A stretch of 5,199 nt of DNA from Methylococcaceae bacterium (GCA_013140465.1 JABFST010000364.1:1-5199), one strand, 5' to 3'; positions 1 through 5,199 are shown, counted from the first letter of the stretch. Numbers and translations are program-made. The notes: generated by a model from the letters alone, not told the origin.

Positions 1-109
1 GTGCCGTGCCGTTCAGGGTGCGATGGCGCAAACCGTGGCAGTTGTGGCAATTGCAGTTCCATTGCGGGAAACCGCCGACAGCACCTGATCCTAAAACTCT
101 AATTTTCAT
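1..109 (-). CDS. pqqB: PqqB, PQQ biosynthesis protein (N-terminal fragment, cut by window edge)
   Basis: Reading the minus strand from the ATG at 107-109 gives 36 codons starting [20 protein letters not shown], the typical PqqB amino terminus. It includes the CNCHNC cluster (Cys19, Cys21, Cys24), the family's CxCxxC metal-binding motif. PqqB belongs to the metallo-beta-lactamase fold. It acts in cytoplasmic PQQ biosynthesis and is reported in the literature to be an iron-dependent hydroxylase of the crosslinked Glu-Tyr intermediate. The frame stays open to the left edge, so most of the roughly 300-residue protein is outside the window. A modest AGGT Shine-Dalgarno lies at 116-119. The gene is downstream of pqqA on the same strand, as in other pqq operons, with a hairpin terminator between them. 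Identity is seen directly from the motif; function is family knowledge. Confidence 0.9.
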   Translation of the reverse strand, partial: MKIRVLGSGAVGGFPQWNCNCHNCHGLRHRTLNGTA

Positions 110-161
110 GGGCAAACCTAAAACGAAAGGGTGGAATAATACGCGAAAACAATTTTCAGGC

Positions 162-190
162 AAAAAAAAGGGGTTCGTGCGAACCCCTTT
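162..190 (-). terminator. Rho-independent terminator or attenuator between pqqA and pqqB
   Basis: An 11-bp perfect inverted repeat, AAAGGGGTTCG (167-177) and CGAACCCCTTT (180-190), is followed on the minus strand by a run of eight T (162-169). It lies 23 bases past the pqqA stop and ahead of pqqB. In this orientation it is a textbook intrinsic terminator. Its place inside the operon suggests partial termination, giving abundant short pqqA transcripts and fewer full-length ones. The plus-strand side is also somewhat T-rich (TTTCTTT), so weak bidirectional activity is possible. Confidence 0.85.
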
Positions 191-213
191 CTTTAGCAAC
201 AACCGTGTAAAAA

Positions 214-288
214 TTAACGGTTGTAGATGTACATAGTTACTTCAAAACCAAAACGCAGGTCGGTAAAGCTTGGTGTTTCCCATTTCAT
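214..288 (-). CDS. pqqA: PqqA, ribosomally made precursor peptide of PQQ
   Basis: This 24-codon gene encodes a peptide beginning [20 protein letters not shown] and ending IYNR. It carries the invariant E-V-T-x-Y core, with Glu16 and Tyr20 as the residues that the radical-SAM enzyme PqqE crosslinks before excision to form PQQ. The Klebsiella peptide is 23 residues with the same layout. The ATG at 286-288 was chosen because a perfect GGAGGT (294-299) sits five bases upstream; the frame extends further upstream to 396, but that part resembles no PqqA. A promoter lies at 348-376, and a strong hairpin terminator separates the gene from pqqB. A second tyrosine (Tyr22) follows the reactive Tyr20. 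PQQ serves periplasmic quinoprotein alcohol and sugar dehydrogenases, none of which is in this window. Confidence 0.93.
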   Translation of the reverse strand: MKWETPSFTDLRFGFEVTMYIYNR

Positions 289-293
289 TGTGA

Positions 294-299
294 ACCTCC
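294..299 (-). promoter_or_regulatory. Ribosome binding site that fixes the pqqA start
   Basis: The minus strand reads GGAGGT here, five bases before the ATG at 288-286. This near-perfect Shine-Dalgarno is why the short 24-codon frame is preferred over the longer upstream reading. Strong initiation also fits the need for large amounts of the peptide. Confidence 0.85.
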
Positions 300-347
300 A
301 GAAGTTTATTAGAATAGATGCTAGCTTGATCAAGTAAGCCACTTCAA

Positions 348-376
348 AGTATACGATGAACATTTTTTTTACGCAA
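348..376 (-). promoter_or_regulatory. Sigma70-like promoter of pqqA
   Basis: On the minus strand TTGCGT (-35, plus-strand positions 371-376) and TATACT (-10, 348-353) are separated by exactly 17 bases. The -10 matches the consensus in five of six positions and the -35 in three of six. Transcription would start near 341, giving a leader of about 50 bases. The leader contains the perfect palindrome CTTGATCAAG (325-334), a possible operator or leader hairpin. The promoter is inferred from sequence only. Confidence 0.55.
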
Positions 377-479
377 CAGCGACATGCTAAATACAAGGAT
401 GTTTTTCTGGGCAGAAAAGAGTATTATCAAGGCTCACCTAAAAAATAATAATACACAATAAAAATTCTGAGGAGGTTTT

Positions 480-686
480 ATGGGTGGCGTTACCGAGCTT
501 TTTATCATCATGCTGATCATTGCCACGGCGGCGTTTTTGCCGCTAGGCTATTTTATTTACAAGTACACGCAAAAAAATGGCGAGCCGTTTGGCAACATCG
601 AGCCGCATGGCGATAGCCCGTCGTTAGTCAATGACTTGGCTGAAACGGCGATTCATTTCATTAAAACGAAGTTAGGCAAAAAATAA
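480..686 (+). CDS. Small single-pass membrane protein, function unknown
   Basis: This 68-codon gene has an excellent AGGAGGT ribosome binding site at 470-476, just before the ATG, which supports its being real. The product starts MGGVTELFIIMLIIATAAFL. Residues from about 6 to 28 form one hydrophobic segment, followed by KYTQKNG (positive, probably cytoplasmic). The tail contains a Gly/Pro/Asp stretch (GEPFGNIEPHGDSPS), then a likely amphipathic helix (LVNDLAETAIHFIKTKLGKK) with a basic end. I do not recognise the family. It is transcribed divergently from pqqA across a 191-bp gap with no clear promoter of its own, although TATTAT at 422-427 is a candidate -10. Its stop codon abuts a foldback element. 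The ending GKK is not the GG end of a ubiquitin-like sulfur carrier, so a partnership with the nearby MoeB-type protein is not supported. Confidence 0.7.
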   Translation: MGGVTELFIIMLIIATAAFLPLGYFIYKYTQKNGEPFGNIEPHGDSPSLVNDLAETAIHFIKTKLGKK

Positions 687-824
687 GCAGTTGGGCTACT
701 CACTTAAAGCGGGACTGAGGAGCCGTTGGCTGAGCGGAGTCGAAGCCGGCGGCGGGATTCGCTTCGACTCCGCTCAGCGAACGACACCCAAACTGTCCCA
801 GCTTAAACGGGAAGCCAGCAGTTG
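686..824. mobile_element. 123-bp foldback (MITE-like) element with 8-bp direct repeats
   Basis: AGCAGTTG occurs at 686-693 and again at 817-824. The 123 bases between them (694-816) begin GGCTACTC and end GGGAAGCC. The terminal 22 bases of each end pair as inverted repeats with 15 of 22 matches, including GGCT at the edge and GGGAC inside. The centre holds an 18-bp perfect inverted repeat, GCTGAGCGGAGTCGAAGC (729-746) and its complement (761-778), around a 14-base loop. With one mismatch the pairing extends to 724-783. There is no coding capacity. The layout matches a non-autonomous element with a target duplication, inserted across the last base of the upstream stop codon without destroying it. 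The GAGCGGAGTCGAAGC core is, from memory, a widely dispersed bacterial palindrome. Mobility is inferred. Confidence 0.55.
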
Positions 825-827
825 CTA

Positions 828-852
828 GTCCCCAAGCCTTTAGCTTGGGGAC
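828..852. terminator. Hairpin between convergent genes (possible terminator without T-tail)
   Basis: GTCCCCAAGC (828-837) and GCTTGGGGAC (843-852) form a perfect 10-bp stem with a five-base loop. It sits between the convergent small membrane-protein gene and the moeB-type gene, ten bases before the latter's stop. Neither strand has a run of T after the stem, so intrinsic termination would be weak. If the foldback element is removed along with one copy of its 8-bp repeat, this hairpin would lie only about ten bases after the stop codon at 684-686. Confidence 0.5.
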
Positions 853-861
853 AACACCCCG

Positions 862-1605
862 CTAAGCCCCACACGTCGGACAATGCGGATTTTTCTTAAG
901 CCGCATCACCTGCCATTCCATCGTCAAGCCATCCAACAACAACAGCCGACCTGTCAACGGTTTGCCGATAGCCATCAACAACTTCATCGCCTCTAATGCT
1001 TGAATGCTACCCACTATGCCCGTAATCGGCGCGATGACGCCATTTGTGGCGCAGTTTTGCAAGTCTTCACCCTCACTGCTGTATAGGCAGTTATAACACG
1101 GGCTATCATGCTGCCCGGGCGTAAACACCGACACCTGGCCTTCAAAGCGGATCGCGGCCCCCGACACCAACGCGGTTTGCTGTTCAACACAAGCCTTGTT
1201 TAAGGCAAAACGGGTGGCAAAGTTATCGCTGCAATCCAGCACCACATCTGCCTTCGCCACTTCCGCCGCCAATTGCTCCCCTGCCAACCGTTGCTTGACC
1301 GCAACCACTTCGACATCCGGGTTTAAATTTTTGAGCGTTTGTTGGCTTGAAATTACTTTATCCATCCCAATATCGGGGGTGTGATGAGCAATCTGCCGTT
1401 GTAAATTGGACAGTTCCACGCAGTCGCCATCGTACAGGGTGATATGGCCCACACCTGCCGCAGCAAGATACATCGCCGCAGGTGAACCCAAACCGCCCGC
1501 GCCCACAATTAACACCTTGGCGGCAAGAAGCTTCATTTGCCCCTCAATATCACATTGGGGCAACATGATTTGGCGGCTATATCTAAGTAATTGTTGGTCG
1601 TTCAT
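862..1605 (-). CDS. moeB: MoeB/ThiF-family E1-like adenylyltransferase
   Basis: The 247-residue protein is collinear with E. coli MoeB (about 249). It activates the C-terminal glycine of a small ubiquitin-like sulfur carrier (MoaD, or ThiS in the ThiF branch) by adenylation, a step toward molybdopterin or thiazole sulfur. Visible landmarks are RYSRQI (8-13), the nucleotide-binding loop GAGGLG (35-40), NLQRQ (67-71, with Arg70), Lys83, LDCSDN (123-128, with the catalytic Asp127), VSGAAIRFEGQ (147-157), and two zinc CxxC pairs, CYNC (170-173) and CPTCG (242-246). Cys185 in the NCATNGV segment corresponds to the ThiF cysteine region, so ThiF or HesA is a possible alternative name. The ATG at 1603-1605 aligns with the E. 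coli start but has no clear Shine-Dalgarno. A longer reading from GTG at 1683 would begin inside the CIRCE operator and is unlikely. No carrier gene is adjacent. The gene is divergent from groESL. Confidence 0.88.
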   Translation of the reverse strand: MNDQQLLRYSRQIMLPQCDIEGQMKLLAAKVLIVGAGGLGSPAAMYLAAAGVGHITLYDGDCVELSNLQRQIAHHTPDIGMDKVISSQQTLKNLNPDVEVVAVKQRLAGEQLAAEVAKADVVLDCSDNFATRFALNKACVEQQTALVSGAAIRFEGQVSVFTPGQHDSPCYNCLYSSEGEDLQNCATNGVIAPITGIVGSIQALEAMKLLMAIGKPLTGRLLLLDGLTMEWQVMRLKKNPHCPTCGA

Positions 1606-1649
1606 AGTGCGAAATTGGCTAAGAATGGGTGGCAATGATGCCAAAGAAC

Positions 1650-1678
1650 TTGACAGACTGCAAAACCTGATTATTATT
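1650..1678 (+). promoter_or_regulatory. Sigma70-type promoter of groESL
   Basis: A perfect TTGACA (-35) at 1650-1655 is followed by TATTAT at 1672-1677 (16-base spacer, five of six matches), or ATTATT at 1673-1678 with 17. Transcription should start near 1684, inside the CIRCE element that begins within the -10. I see no convincing sigma32 (CTTGAA / CCCCAT-type) promoter in the same interval, so the operon appears to be driven by the vegetative factor and repressed by HrcA. Confidence 0.75.
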
Positions 1679-1703
1679 AGCACTCATTAGTAGCGAGTGC
1701 TAA
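1677..1703. promoter_or_regulatory. CIRCE operator (HrcA binding site)
   Basis: The sequence reads TTAGCACTC, nine bases, GAGTGCTAA, an exact match to the CIRCE consensus inverted repeat. CIRCE is bound by the repressor HrcA, whose folding depends on GroEL. Chaperonin shortage during heat stress therefore relieves repression of groESL. The site overlaps the -10 and start region of the groES promoter and ends 42 bases before the groES ATG. hrcA is not in this window. The moeB-type gene starts 71 bases away on the other side, but no minus-strand promoter is evident in the site. Confidence 0.95.
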
Positions 1704-1745
1704 TAACACAATTTACCCTTTAAATTTATTGTTTAGGAGATATCA

Positions 1746-2033
1746 ATGAGCATACGTCCGTTACACGACCGCGTTATCGTAAAACGCGTTGAAGAAGAAA
1801 CTACTACCCCAGGCGGCATCGTATTACCCGGTTCAGCCGCTGAAAAACCTAGCCAAGGCACTGTATTGGCAGTCGGCAACGGCAAACCCTTAGACAACGG
1901 CACACTCCGTGCCTTAGAAGTTAAAGTCGGCGACAAAGTGTTGTTTGGCAAATACTCAGGCAGCGAAGTTAAAGTCGATGGCGAAGACCTCATCGTGATG
2001 CGCGAAGAAGACATCTTAGGCATTTTAGGTTAA
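1746..2033 (+). CDS. groES: GroES, 10-kDa co-chaperonin
   Basis: The 95-residue product has the usual family length and starts [20 protein letters not shown]. It forms the heptameric lid of the cytoplasmic GroEL folding chamber. The mobile loop that contacts GroEL is visible at about residues 17-32 ([14 protein letters not shown], with the conserved GGIVLPGSA). The GNG turn and the [15 protein letters not shown] ending are also typical. The start is set by AGGAG at 1735-1739, six bases before the ATG. It is the first gene of a two-gene operon; groEL follows after 40 bases. Control is by the CIRCE operator and TTGACA promoter upstream. Nothing in it looks degenerate. Confidence 0.98.
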   Translation: MSIRPLHDRVIVKRVEEETTTPGGIVLPGSAAEKPSQGTVLAVGNGKPLDNGTLRALEVKVGDKVLFGKYSGSEVKVDGEDLIVMREEDILGILG

Positions 2034-2055
2034 TCCTTAACCCAAACCATTATAA

Positions 2056-3726
<1,671 letters not shown>

Positions 3727-3747
3727 TCCTGCTGCTTTTGCGTAGAA

Positions 3748-3764
3748 ACCTTGCACGGCAAGGT
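3748..3764. other. Short hairpin in the groEL 3' untranslated region
   Basis: ACCTTGC (3748-3754) and GCAAGGT (3758-3764) form a seven-base stem with a three-base loop, 21 bases after the groEL stop and ahead of the main terminator. It has no T-tail. It may help protect the mRNA 3' end, but no specific role can be shown. Confidence 0.4.
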
Positions 3765-3787
3765 CTTTGCCCTTAGTGTTACCAATT

Positions 3788-3821
3788 AAAGCCCCGGTTG
3801 TTTTGCAGCTGGGGCTTTTTT
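3788..3821 (+). terminator. Rho-independent terminator of groESL
   Basis: AAAGCCCC (3788-3795) pairs with GGGGCTTT (3811-3818). The stem continues inward through GGTTG against CAGCT with two G-T pairs, about 13 bp in all around a five-base loop. Six T (3816-3821) follow. It lies 61 bases after the groEL stop on the same strand. Confidence 0.93.
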
Positions 3822-3840
3822 GTATCGGCTTACAAATAGC

Positions 3841-3846
3841 TATAAT
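3841..3846 (+). promoter_or_regulatory. Possible -10 box ahead of the repeat-flanked gene
   Basis: A perfect TATAAT stands 20 bases past the groESL terminator and 127 bases before the likely ATG of the next gene. The best -35 is poor (TTGTAT at 3820-3825, 15-base spacer). Transcription would start near 3853, so the mRNA leader would carry the whole palindromic repeat at 3856-3932. Confidence 0.3.
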
Positions 3847-3855
3847 TGCTAGCTC

Positions 3856-3932
3856 GGATGGGTAGAGCGATAGAGAAACCCATCGCAACGATTACCACCA
3901 TGATGGGTTTCGGCTGTTGCCTCTACCCATCC
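3856..3932. repeat. 77-bp palindromic repeat, copy 1
   Basis: Begins GGATGGGTAGAGCGATAGAG and ends CCTCTACCCATCC. The two arms, GGATGGGTAGAG...GAAACCCAT and ATGGGTTTCGG...CTCTACCCATCC, can fold on each other as an imperfect stem of roughly 30 bp. The loop is CGCAACGATTACCAC. Copy 2 at 4890-4966 is the same length, in the same orientation, and differs at five positions, so even the loop is conserved. The motif looks like a dispersed non-coding palindrome (REP/MITE class). The reading MGRAI.KPIATITT..GFGC through it is an artefact of the repeat. Confidence 0.85.
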
Positions 3933-3967
3933 TACGCACAGACCTACGAATTAGGGAATTTAATTAT

Positions 3968-4819
3968 ATGTGTCGAGCTATGTTGTTGTATGTATGGACT
4001 AAACCAGCATTTCTTAATGGGCTACCAGTTGACCACACTTGGGTAACAAGTTACAGTTACAATACTAATTATCCAGATATTATTGCGGTGATAAATGCTA
4101 ACGAGCATTTTTGGTATTGTTGCGGAGATTTTTACCCCACAAGCAATTCAACCAAATCGATTCTCAAAATAACTTCTTCATCTGGAGTAGCCACTTGCTT
4201 GGTCGGCTCTAATAACGATAAGGCTTATGGCACTATCCGTGGCAGGTTTCAATTGTGGAAAGGCTATGGAATTGATGGAGTCTGTCATCAAGTGTCTAAT
4301 CAGGTACTCTATCCTTACCCGTCATATCTTAGTTTTTACAAAAAAGTTAAGGGTTATAGAGTGAGTTCAGCTTTCTATGGAACTTATGGTAGACAGGAAG
4401 ACGAATGGTATAACGCGCGTCAAAGGTGTAATGTCGCACCTAAAACTAGGAGGCCTAGCTACTCTTTATTGGTTAAGCGACTAAAACGCATTCTGCGAAT
4501 TTTTCTTAATCATCCATTTGCAACTGAATTGGAGTTGCGTAGACGAAATCGGTTATCTAACCTGGATAAAATTGCGTTTGCAATAAGGACTCAAGATGAA
4601 ACCGCAGAAACTAGAGTCAGTAAGATGAATAAGGAGATAAACCTTTTTCTTAAAGATGCTGCTGACTTATCGGTAGGTGATGTTCGGTTTGATGATGATA
4701 GTTTTTTTAAAATGTTTGGAGTTAAACTAGGAGAAGAAATTTTTCTGATTGATCCGTCTTTGTTCGAGTTTCCACCCACTTCGGATATACCAGAAAGAAA
4801 TGCCCTTTTAGGTTGGTAA
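3968..4819 (+). CDS. Unrecognised ~283-aa protein; candidate permuted papain-like (NlpC/P60-type) enzyme
   Basis: The frame is open from 3917, but its first codons lie inside repeat copy 1. The ATG at 3968 (AGGGA at 3953-3957, ten bases upstream) or the ATG at 3980 is the likely start. Numbered from 3968, the N-terminal half is Trp/Tyr/Cys-rich: PVDHTWVTSYSY (His23), EHFWYCCGDFYP (about 46-57), YGTIRGRF (87-94), YGIDGVCHQVSNQVLYPYP (100-118, Cys106, His107) and VKGYRVSSAFYGTYG (127-141). A His in an early strand, with a Cys about 80 residues later at a helix start, is the order used by permuted NlpC/P60 and LRAT-like proteins; a catalytic role is inference. The C-terminal half is basic then helical (LVKRLKRILRIFLNHP, later EINLFLKDAADLSVGD). 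No signal peptide or clear membrane span is seen. It is much richer in A+T than groEL and uses AGG, AGA and ATA codons, suggesting acquisition by transfer. It is flanked by direct repeats and has no operon partner. Confidence 0.65.
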   Translation: MCRAMLLYVWTKPAFLNGLPVDHTWVTSYSYNTNYPDIIAVINANEHFWYCCGDFYPTSNSTKSILKITSSSGVATCLVGSNNDKAYGTIRGRFQLWKGYGIDGVCHQVSNQVLYPYPSYLSFYKKVKGYRVSSAFYGTYGRQEDEWYNARQRCNVAPKTRRPSYSLLVKRLKRILRIFLNHPFATELELRRRNRLSNLDKIAFAIRTQDETAETRVSKMNKEINLFLKDAADLSVGDVRFDDDSFFKMFGVKLGEEIFLIDPSLFEFPPTSDIPERNALLGW

Positions 4820-4858
4820 TACTTGGCTTCTATGCGGCACACTATTGATTGCGCTTTT

Positions 4859-4879
4859 CTCGTTCCTAAGCTCTGCTTG
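4859..4879. repeat. Half-copy of a second dispersed palindrome
   Basis: CTCGTTCCTAAGC TCT GCTTG contains an AAGC/GCTT stem around TCT. From memory, many bacterial genomes carry a longer palindrome of the form CGTTCC(C/T)AAGCTCTGCTTGGGAACG. Here the right arm stops after GCTTG and repeat copy 2 begins 11 bases later. It may be a copy truncated when copy 2 arrived. Recognition is from recall only. Confidence 0.4.
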
Positions 4880-4889
4880 ATAGTCCGTA

Positions 4890-4966
4890 GGATGGGTAGA
4901 GCGATAGCGAAACCCATCGCAACGATTACCACCATAACGGGTTTCGGCTGTCGCCTCTACTCATCC
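4890..4966. repeat. 77-bp palindromic repeat, copy 2
   Basis: Matches copy 1 at 72 of 77 positions in the same orientation. Its palindrome is more complete: CGTAG precedes it (4886-4890) and CTACG closes it (4966-4970), so the arms run from CGTAGGATGGG to CTCATCCTACG. It lies 70 bases after the stop of the repeat-flanked gene and ends immediately before the brnT remnant, suggesting that it inserted into, or recombined within, that toxin gene. Apparent reading frames through it are not genes. Confidence 0.85.
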
Positions 4967-4971
4967 TACGC

Positions 4972-5091
4972 ACTCTGGAAGGTCGGGTCGTTGCACATAC
5001 ACCACGGCATGAGTCATCACGCATTATTTCTATGGGAAAGGCGAACGAACGTGAGCAAAAAAACTATCAAAAGCGACTTGGCAAGGGTTGA
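4972..5091 (+). pseudogene. brnT: brnT toxin gene remnant (C-terminal part only)
   Basis: Directly after repeat copy 2 the frame reads TLEGRVVAHTPRHESSRIIS and then MGKANEREQKNYQKRLGKG, ending at TGA 5089-5091. This matches the carboxyl half of BrnT family toxins, which typically show TLEGR-LLVV-HT, then R-I-I-S-x-R-K-A-N-x-R-E and a Tyr-containing end. BrnT is a RelE-fold ribonuclease of type II toxin-antitoxin systems. The amino-terminal half of the usual ~90 residues is absent, and there is no start codon between the repeat and the conserved part. Two or three residues seem to be missing after TLEGR, and the usual Arg of SxRKA is Gly here, further signs of decay. It overlaps the start of a brnA fragment by 41 bases, the normal brnT-brnA order. 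Family assignment is from remembered motifs. Confidence 0.65.
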
Positions 5092-5131
5092 TGCCATACG
5101 CGCCAACTTAAGCCCCTATCCCATTGATTAA
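5051..5131 (+). pseudogene. brnA: brnA antitoxin gene remnant (N-terminal part only)
   Basis: GTG at 5051 opens a 26-codon frame, SKKTIKSDLARVDA followed by IRANLSPYPID and TAA. The first 14 residues look like the start of BrnA-type antitoxins (S-K-x-T-x-x-D-x-x-R-V-D-A), which normally continue with an acidic segment and a ribbon-helix-helix DNA-binding domain. That continuation is missing in all three plus frames, so the gene appears broken after Ala15. The start lies inside the brnT remnant, as expected for coupled brnTA translation. On its own the 26-residue peptide could not be a full antitoxin. The assignment depends strongly on the neighbouring brnT motif. Confidence 0.5.
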
Positions 5132-5199
5132 ACACGGCTTAGCCCGATGTCCCGGGCTTGTCGCAACAGGGTAAGGATGGGGCCGGGCAAGCATTGTAA
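5128..5199 (-). CDS. Possible C-terminal end of a gene entering from the right edge
   Basis: On the minus strand the frame is open from the right edge for 23 codons, LQCLPGPILTLLRQARDIGL then SRV, ending at TAA (plus-strand 5128-5130). Its composition is protein-like, but the stretch is too short to place in a family. The stop overlaps the stop of the brnA remnant in TTAA, so the two would be convergent. Within it, AGCCCG (5141-5146) and CGGGCT (5153-5158) form a six-base stem with a six-base loop. If the frame is not a gene, this stretch is instead intergenic and the hairpin could be a terminator lacking a T-run. Confidence 0.33.
   Translation of the reverse strand, partial: LQCLPGPILTLLRQARDIGLSRV

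Noticed and set aside
6..236. 76-aa plus-strand reading frame at the left edge
   Set aside because: It is the antisense shadow of pqqB, the terminator and the end of pqqA, both of which are recognised on the minus strand.
289..396. Upstream extension of pqqA to a 60-residue protein
   Set aside because: The extension resembles no PqqA and overlaps the predicted promoter and leader; the perfect ribosome binding site marks the ATG at 286-288.
1641..1680. Sigma32 heat-shock promoter before groES
   Set aside because: CTTGAC resembles the -35 in part, but no CCCCAT-type -10 follows at a proper distance, whereas a sigma70 pair fits well.
1606..1683. 26-residue N-terminal extension of the MoeB-type protein from GTG at 1683
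   Set aside because: It would start inside the CIRCE operator, and E. coli MoeB aligns only from the ATG at 1605.
1196..1690. Plus-strand frames within the moeB-type gene (62 and 94 residues)
   Set aside because: They are shadows antisense to a well-conserved gene, with no motifs of their own.
3846..4046. 66-aa plus-strand frame starting MLARMGRAIEKPIATITT
   Set aside because: Most of its front half is the palindromic repeat read as protein. The same peptide recurs from copy 2, and the frame overlaps the longer gene starting at 3968.
3856..4966. Integron-type cassette with attC sites
   Set aside because: The palindromes lack the GTTRRRY-type core sites and the usual attC layout, and no integrase is in view.
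3856..4966. CRISPR array
   Set aside because: There are only two repeat copies, nearly 1 kb apart, with a gene between them.
4823..5050. N-terminal part of a 102-aa plus-strand frame through repeat copy 2
   Set aside because: It runs through the repeat and is out of frame with the BrnT-like sequence; only its end, from GTG 5051, looks like a gene fragment (brnA).

Overview
The window looks like chromosomal DNA from a gammaproteobacterium. GroES/GroEL and the MoeB-type protein align by eye with the E. coli proteins almost from end to end. The accessory DNA (pqq genes, a perfect CIRCE operator, dispersed palindromes of the GGATGGGTAGAGCGATAG type) suggests a sulfur-oxidiser-like lineage such as Thiothrix or a relative. 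That genus guess is inference only.

Layout. (1) Positions 1-288, minus strand: the start of pqqB (36 codons, cut by the left edge) and, upstream of it, the complete 24-codon pqqA gene for the precursor peptide of pyrroloquinoline quinone (PQQ). A strong rho-independent hairpin lies between them and probably acts as an attenuator, so that substrate peptide is made in excess of the enzymes. A sigma70-like promoter for pqqA is visible at 348-376. (2) 480-686, plus strand, divergent from pqqA: a 68-aa single-pass membrane protein of unknown function. Right at its stop codon is a 123-bp foldback element bounded by an 8-bp direct repeat (MITE-like). A second hairpin, probably the original gene end, follows. 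(3) 862-1605, minus strand: a MoeB/ThiF-family E1-like adenylyltransferase. (4) 1650-3821: the groESL operon with a TTGACA promoter, an exact CIRCE operator (HrcA control), groES, groEL and a T-tailed terminator. (5) 3822-5199: an accessory zone. Two 77-bp palindromic repeats in direct orientation (3856-3932 and 4890-4966) bracket one AT-rich gene of about 283 codons. It is unrecognised, but its His...Cys motif order suggests a permuted papain-like (NlpC/P60 or LRAT type) enzyme. Immediately right of the second repeat are the 3' end of a brnT toxin gene and the overlapping 5' end of a brnA antitoxin gene, a broken toxin-antitoxin locus. An open minus-strand frame reaches the right edge.

The housekeeping blocks (PQQ, sulfur-carrier activation, chaperonin) are independent units placed side by side. 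The most unusual region is 3822-5131, where repeats, a compositionally foreign gene and toxin-antitoxin debris meet. The calls rest on reading the sequence and on remembered family motifs; no database search was possible.
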